17,058 bases of DNA from JBDKTH01 sp964558295 (GTDB lineage: Bacteria; Planctomycetota; Planctomycetia; Pirellulales; Thermoguttaceae), in contig CAZLDQ010000125.1 of the NCBI GenBank assembly GCA_964558295.1, positions 1-17,058 on the forward strand, read 5' to 3'. The translations under genes were made by a program, and so were the position numbers. Under the pieces are notes generated by a model. It searched no databases. It had not been told where the DNA came from and worked only from the letters and a program-made list of their open reading frames with translations. Shown here one piece after another: positions 13,535 through 17,058 of the stretch (its first letter is position 1; each line of letters opens with the position of its first letter).

Positions 13535-16534
13535 ATGCTTGTCGGGATGATGCTCGTGGCGTTGCGTGTCGGAGATCCGGCGACGGCCGGGGCCGACGTG
13601 AAGCTCCCCCCGCTCGATCCCAGTGCCCCCGTGTCGGTGACGGCCGATCGGGCCAACCGCTGGACGCAAGGGGTCTACGAGGTCTGGCTGTTGCGTGGCA
13701 ATTGCCGCATCCGTCAAGGCACCGATTCAGCCCGTTCGCAAGAGGCCGTGCTGTGGATCGAGCGGCCCAGCGAGAAGAGTGGCGAACCGAACAAGGTGAT
13801 CGCCTATTTGGAAGGGGATGTGGCTGTTGATTTCAGTCGCGACCAGACGAGAGCCCAACTGACCGATCGGTCATGGCTCGGGCGGTTTCAGACGACGGGT
13901 CGGATCGACGTGGACGTTCCCCAGGTGGGCGGCGCCTTGGGGGAATTGCCGGCGATCTATCACCGGGGAATGGCGCAGCGCAATCCGATGGTCGATTGTG
14001 CGGTGCAGAATACGCAATACGCGCAACCGCTGGTGCCAGTGGTCTCTCCGACGGTGGCCCAGCCTGCCACGCGGCGGATTCGCCTTTTCTCGCGGGGCGA
14101 GTTGCCCGTTCAGGCCCAGTGGGATGTGGACCCTGTGACACAGCGGGCGACAGGGGTCATTGACGGCGGGGTGACGATGATCGTCGACGGGTTGCCGGAT
14201 GTCGGCTCGATCGATATTTCCACCGATCGACTGGTGATCTGGACGGTGGCCGTCTTCAATGAACGGGAAGAGACGCGCCAGGCAGGCAACACGCCGCTGG
14301 AAGTCTACATGGAAGGGAACATCGTATTCCGCCAGGGGGAACGGCGAATCTTTGCTGACCGGATGTATTTCGACGTCACCAACCGTGTCGGAATCGTATT
14401 GAACGCCGAGCTCTTGGCCCCGGTTCCCAATTACCAAGGGTTGGTTCGTTTGCGCAGCGCCGTATTGCGTCAGGCGGGCGAGGGGCGGTTCTTTGCCGAA
14501 GACAGTTTCATTACCTCCAGTCGCCTGGGGCTTCCGGGCTATCGTCTCCAGGTAGGCAACGCCTATTTCGAGGACAACCAAGTTCCCACGGTTGATCCGG
14601 TCACAGGGCTACCGTTGACCAATCCAGCGACGGGGGAGCCGGTCCTTGCGCATCAGCGGTTGGCTACGGCCCAAAACAATGTACTCTTCATTCGCGAATT
14701 CCCGATCTTCTACTGGCCGGTGATCACCTCCACGCTGGAGGAGCCGACCACCTATGTGCGCCGGCTGCGGTTCGGCAACGATGGCATCTTCGGCCAACAG
14801 GTGCTCACCGATTGGAACGGCTATCAACTGCTGGGAATCAAGCCAATCGCCGGGACGGACTTCGACATCAGCCTGGATTATCTCAGCAAGCGAGGGGTCG
14901 GCCACGGAGCGACATTTGCCTACAACCGAGACGACTTCTTCGGCATCTCTGGCCGGGTTGCTGGGCTGTTGGACTACTGGGGAATCCAAGACCATGGGCT
15001 CGACGACCTGGGCGCCGAGCGGATGGATCTCGAACTGGCCAAGGAGTATCGCTACCGCTTGTTCGGCCAGCACCGGCAACTGCTCCCCTACGATCTGCAA
15101 CTGAGCGCCCAAGCGCTCTGGGTCAGCGATCGCAACTTCATGGAGCAGTATTTTGAACGGGAATGGGACGAGGTCTTGTTGGAGAATCCCAACAGTCTCG
15201 AACTGAAGCAAATCCGTGACAATTGGTCCTGGGCCATCACGACCGACGCACGGCTCAACTCGTTTTTCACCCAAACCGAGTGGCTTCCCCGGGCCGACCA
15301 TTTCATGCTCGGCCAGCCGCTGATCGGCAACGTGTTCACCTGGTATGAGCACTCAACGATCGGATACGGTCAGTTCAAGACGGCCGAACCGCCGGAATTT
15401 CCGGACGATCAACCGTTCATCTATCGCCCCTGGGAAGTCGATCCGTCGGCGCCGACGACCCCAATGGAACGCAACGGGCTCCGGGCGATCACCCGGCAGG
15501 AAATCGACCTGCCTGTCCAGCTGGGCCCAGTGAAGGTCGTGCCGTTTGCGATGGGCGAGTTGGGCCATTGGGGAGAAGACCTTCAGGCGGAGGAATACCA
15601 GCGGGCAGTGGGGACGGCCGGGGTGCGGGCAAGCGTGCCCTTCTGGCGCATCTATCCCGAGGTGGAAAGCACGCTGTTCAACGTGCATGGGATCGCCCAT
15701 AAGGTGACGTTTGACGTCGAGGCTTCGGTGTCCGAAGCGAGCCGCGATCTGAGCGAGTTGCCCCTCTATGATCCGCTGGACGACGATCCAATCGAAGCCT
15801 TTCGACGGCGGTTTGCCGGTACGACCTATGGCGGCACGATTCCGCTCCAATTTGACGAACGGTATTACGCCCTCCGGCGCGGGCTGCAGAACTGGGTGAC
15901 CTCGCCCAGCCTGGAAATCGCCGATGATTTGGCGCTTGTGCAACTGGGGATGCGAAACCGCTGGCAGACGAAACGCGGCGCCCCGGGCAGCCAACGCATC
16001 ATCGACTGGATTACCCTTGATACGGAGTTGACTCTCTTCCCCAAGAAGGATCGCGACAACTTCGGCGAGTTTGTAGGGCTGTTGGATTATGACTTCCGCT
16101 GGCACGTGGGCGACCGGCTGACGTTGTTGTCGGACGGGATGTTCGACTTCTACGAAGACGCTCCGTCGGCCGTTTCGATCGGCGCGATTTTGACCCGACC
16201 GCCGCGGGGAAGCCTCTATTTGGGCCTTCACTTCCTCGACGGCCCCGTCCAGAACACGATCCTTTCCGCCTCCTACACCTACTGGATGAGCCCCAAATGG
16301 ATCTCGACGGCCGGAGCATCGGTCGATCTGGCCGGTGACGGGAACATTGGCCAGCATCTGTCGATCACGCGGATTGGCGAGTCGTTCCTGGTGAGTCTTA
16401 GCGGGTCGTTCGACGCCAGCCGGGACAACTTTGGCCTTCAGTTCTCGATCGAGCCACGATTCCTCCCCAGCGGCCGGCTTGGCAACGTTGTAGGAACTCG
16501 CATCCCCAATGCAGGACAAATGGGACTGGAGTAG
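13535..16534 (+). CDS. lptD: LptD/OstA-like outer membrane assembly protein (999 aa)
   Basis: LptD inserts lipopolysaccharide into the outer membrane with LptE. Two OstA-like beta-jellyroll regions are visible: about 28-100 (SVTADRANRW...KVIAYLEGDVAVDF) and about 255-350 (LEVYMEGNIVFRQGERRIFADRM). The linker contains the LptD-type motif FIREFPIFYWPVI (385-397). After this come about 600 residues of alternating aromatic/polar strands consistent with the beta-barrel, ending with strands such as FLVSLSGSFDASRDNFGLQF and IEPRFLP. The N-terminus is a short signal peptide (hydrophobic to about residue 13, probable cleavage near TAGA, 20). Start choice is uncertain: GGAG is only 2 nt before ATG 13535, and ATGs at 13547 and 13550 are alternatives. 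The protein is larger than E. coli LptD (784) and has few cysteines, so the disulfide pairs of the enterobacterial protein are not expected. Confidence 0.85.
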   Translation: MLVGMMLVALRVGDPATAGADVKLPPLDPSAPVSVTADRANRWTQGVYEVWLLRGNCRIRQGTDSARSQEAVLWIERPSEKSGEPNKVIAYLEGDVAVDFSRDQTRAQLTDRSWLGRFQTTGRIDVDVPQVGGALGELPAIYHRGMAQRNPMVDCAVQNTQYAQPLVPVVSPTVAQPATRRIRLFSRGELPVQAQWDVDPVTQRATGVIDGGVTMIVDGLPDVGSIDISTDRLVIWTVAVFNEREETRQAGNTPLEVYMEGNIVFRQGERRIFADRMYFDVTNRVGIVLNAELLAPVPNYQGLVRLRSAVLRQAGEGRFFAEDSFITSSRLGLPGYRLQVGNAYFEDNQVPTVDPVTGLPLTNPATGEPVLAHQRLATAQNNVLFIREFPIFYWPVITSTLEEPTTYVRRLRFGNDGIFGQQVLTDWNGYQLLGIKPIAGTDFDISLDYLSKRGVGHGATFAYNRDDFFGISGRVAGLLDYWGIQDHGLDDLGAERMDLELAKEYRYRLFGQHRQLLPYDLQLSAQALWVSDRNFMEQYFEREWDEVLLENPNSLELKQIRDNWSWAITTDARLNSFFTQTEWLPRADHFMLGQPLIGNVFTWYEHSTIGYGQFKTAEPPEFPDDQPFIYRPWEVDPSAPTTPMERNGLRAITRQEIDLPVQLGPVKVVPFAMGELGHWGEDLQAEEYQRAVGTAGVRASVPFWRIYPEVESTLFNVHGIAHKVTFDVEASVSEASRDLSELPLYDPLDDDPIEAFRRRFAGTTYGGTIPLQFDERYYALRRGLQNWVTSPSLEIADDLALVQLGMRNRWQTKRGAPGSQRIIDWITLDTELTLFPKKDRDNFGEFVGLLDYDFRWHVGDRLTLLSDGMFDFYEDAPSAVSIGAILTRPPRGSLYLGLHFLDGPVQNTILSASYTYWMSPKWISTAGASVDLAGDGNIGQHLSITRIGESFLVSLSGSFDASRDNFGLQFSIEPRFLPSGRLGNVVGTRIPNAGQMGLE

Positions 16535-16545
16535 CCCTGGCGGCA

Positions 16546-16554
16546 TGGTAGACT
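16546..16554 (+). promoter_or_regulatory. Possible extended -10 promoter for the DgkA-family gene
   Basis: TGG-TAGACT reads as an extended -10 (TGn plus a 4-of-6 match) 44 bp before the ATG at 16598. No good -35 exists, as expected if the TGn extension compensates. The box overlaps no coding sequence. Confidence 0.4.
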
Positions 16555-16597
16555 GAAAGAAGTCTCCTTCTCCACATTCTCCCCGTTCCGGCCGATC

Positions 16598-16987
16598 ATG
16601 AACGACGAAAGCCACTTTGTCCCGCGTTCCTGGGCCCAGAAGTTCCGCGATGCCTTTCACGGCGTCCGGATCGGCATGTACCGGCAGTCCAGTTTTCGCG
16701 TCCATTTCGTCTTCACTGCGGCCGTCCTCGTCTGCGGCACGCTCTTCCAGGTCAGCCTGATCGAGTGGAGTGTACTTCTTCTGTGCATCACGATCGTCCT
16801 GGCGGCTGAGATGTTCAACAGCGCCTTGGAGTCGATGGGCAAGGCGATTACCGACGAGCATCATTTCCATCTGGGCAATGCGCTCGACATTGGCAGCGCC
16901 GCGGTGCTAATCGCGGCGACGGGGGCCGCGTTGGTCGGCACGCTTCTCTTCGTCAACCGCCTGGGATTGGCCCTCGGCTGGTGGTAA
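16598..16987 (+). CDS. DgkA-family membrane lipid kinase (diacylglycerol or undecaprenol kinase)
   Basis: A 129-residue integral membrane kinase of the DgkA/UdpK family, with an amphipathic N-terminal region (10-30) and three membrane helices (about 36-54, 56-75 and 98-120). Family motifs are AAEMFNSALESMGKAI (69-84), with E71, N74 and E78 at the catalytic and metal positions of E. coli DgkA (E69/N72/E76), and DIGSAAVLIA (97-106), with D97. It phosphorylates diacylglycerol or undecaprenol with ATP at the inner membrane, recycling lipid by-products of envelope synthesis. The position matching E. coli D80 is lysine (K82), so activity or substrate may differ. No clear Shine-Dalgarno precedes ATG 16598. 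Diacylglycerol and undecaprenol kinases cannot be told apart by sequence alone here. Confidence 0.88.
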   Translation: MNDESHFVPRSWAQKFRDAFHGVRIGMYRQSSFRVHFVFTAAVLVCGTLFQVSLIEWSVLLLCITIVLAAEMFNSALESMGKAITDEHHFHLGNALDIGSAAVLIAATGAALVGTLLFVNRLGLALGWW

Positions 16988-17013
16988 GGCGTGAACCCCG
17001 GCTGCCAATCGAC

Positions 17014-17058
17014 ATAGGTAAGCCCTCGCGGGCTGTCCCTGTCACACCACCGTGCGTA
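17014..17058 (-). mobile_element. 3' end of a group II intron (domain V 3' strand and domain VI), continuing beyond the window
   Basis: Read on the minus strand, the right edge starts with TACGCACGGTGGTGTG, which matches the 3' strand of domain V in a common bacterial group II intron type. A small hairpin follows, AGCCC-GCGA-GGGCT (17034-17021) with a GNRA tetraloop, then TTACCTAT, consistent with domain VI, an unpaired A and an intron end in AY. The probable intron terminus is at 17014. The intron-encoded reverse transcriptase and domains I-IV would lie right of the window, so this is a boundary call; related structured RNA is an alternative. Confidence 0.55.

Noticed and set aside
15353..16870. 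505-residue open frame on the - strand opposite lptD and the lipid kinase
   Set aside because: It crosses two real genes on the other strand and has no recognisable domain; a GC-driven shadow.

Overview
The window looks like a chromosomal segment of a planctomycete, probably Pirellulales-like; no marker rRNA gene is present to prove this. The reasons are high GC, loosely packed genes with long leaders, a planctomycete-style zinc-ribbon membrane protein, small Tyr/Pro-rich secreted proteins, an LptD-like outer-membrane protein, and tandem heptamer repeats between genes. No rRNA, tRNA or CRISPR array was seen.

Layout. 1-1850 (+): a membrane-anchored hypothetical protein, thiS and thiG in one tightly coupled unit, closed by a strong hairpin terminator. 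1862-4770 (-): a zinc-ribbon polytopic membrane protein, a UvrC-like GIY-YIG nuclease without the C-terminal RNase H-like domain, and a DUF3467 protein with its own promoter. 5033-7170 (+): a CheV-type CheW-REC coupling protein and a quinone oxidoreductase/zeta-crystallin-like MDR enzyme. 7159-10723 (-): a damaged ribbon-helix-helix antitoxin-like gene, then DNA topoisomerase VI subunits A and B (transcribed B then A, 2 bp apart). 11006-16987 (+): two small secreted proteins, a GT39/ArnT-like membrane glycosyltransferase, a 999-residue LptD/OstA-like protein and a DgkA-family lipid kinase, together an envelope-related block. 17014-17058 (-): what looks like the 3' end of a group II intron running out of the window.

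How the genes fit together. ThiS (sulfur carrier) and ThiG (thiazole synthase) act directly together. Topo VI A and B form one A2B2 type IIB topoisomerase and are translated as a pair. The glycosyltransferase, LptD-like protein and DgkA homologue all concern lipids or the outer membrane. The other genes are neighbours without an obvious shared pathway.

Most notable points: an archaeal-type topoisomerase VI in a bacterial genome whose B subunit carries a second H2TH-like module inserted in the transducer domain; the group II intron boundary at the right edge; the cut-down UvrC-like nuclease that keeps its four iron-sulfur-type cysteines; and gene ends that run into short tandem repeats, including an antitoxin-like gene that has lost both its normal start codon and probably its C-terminus.
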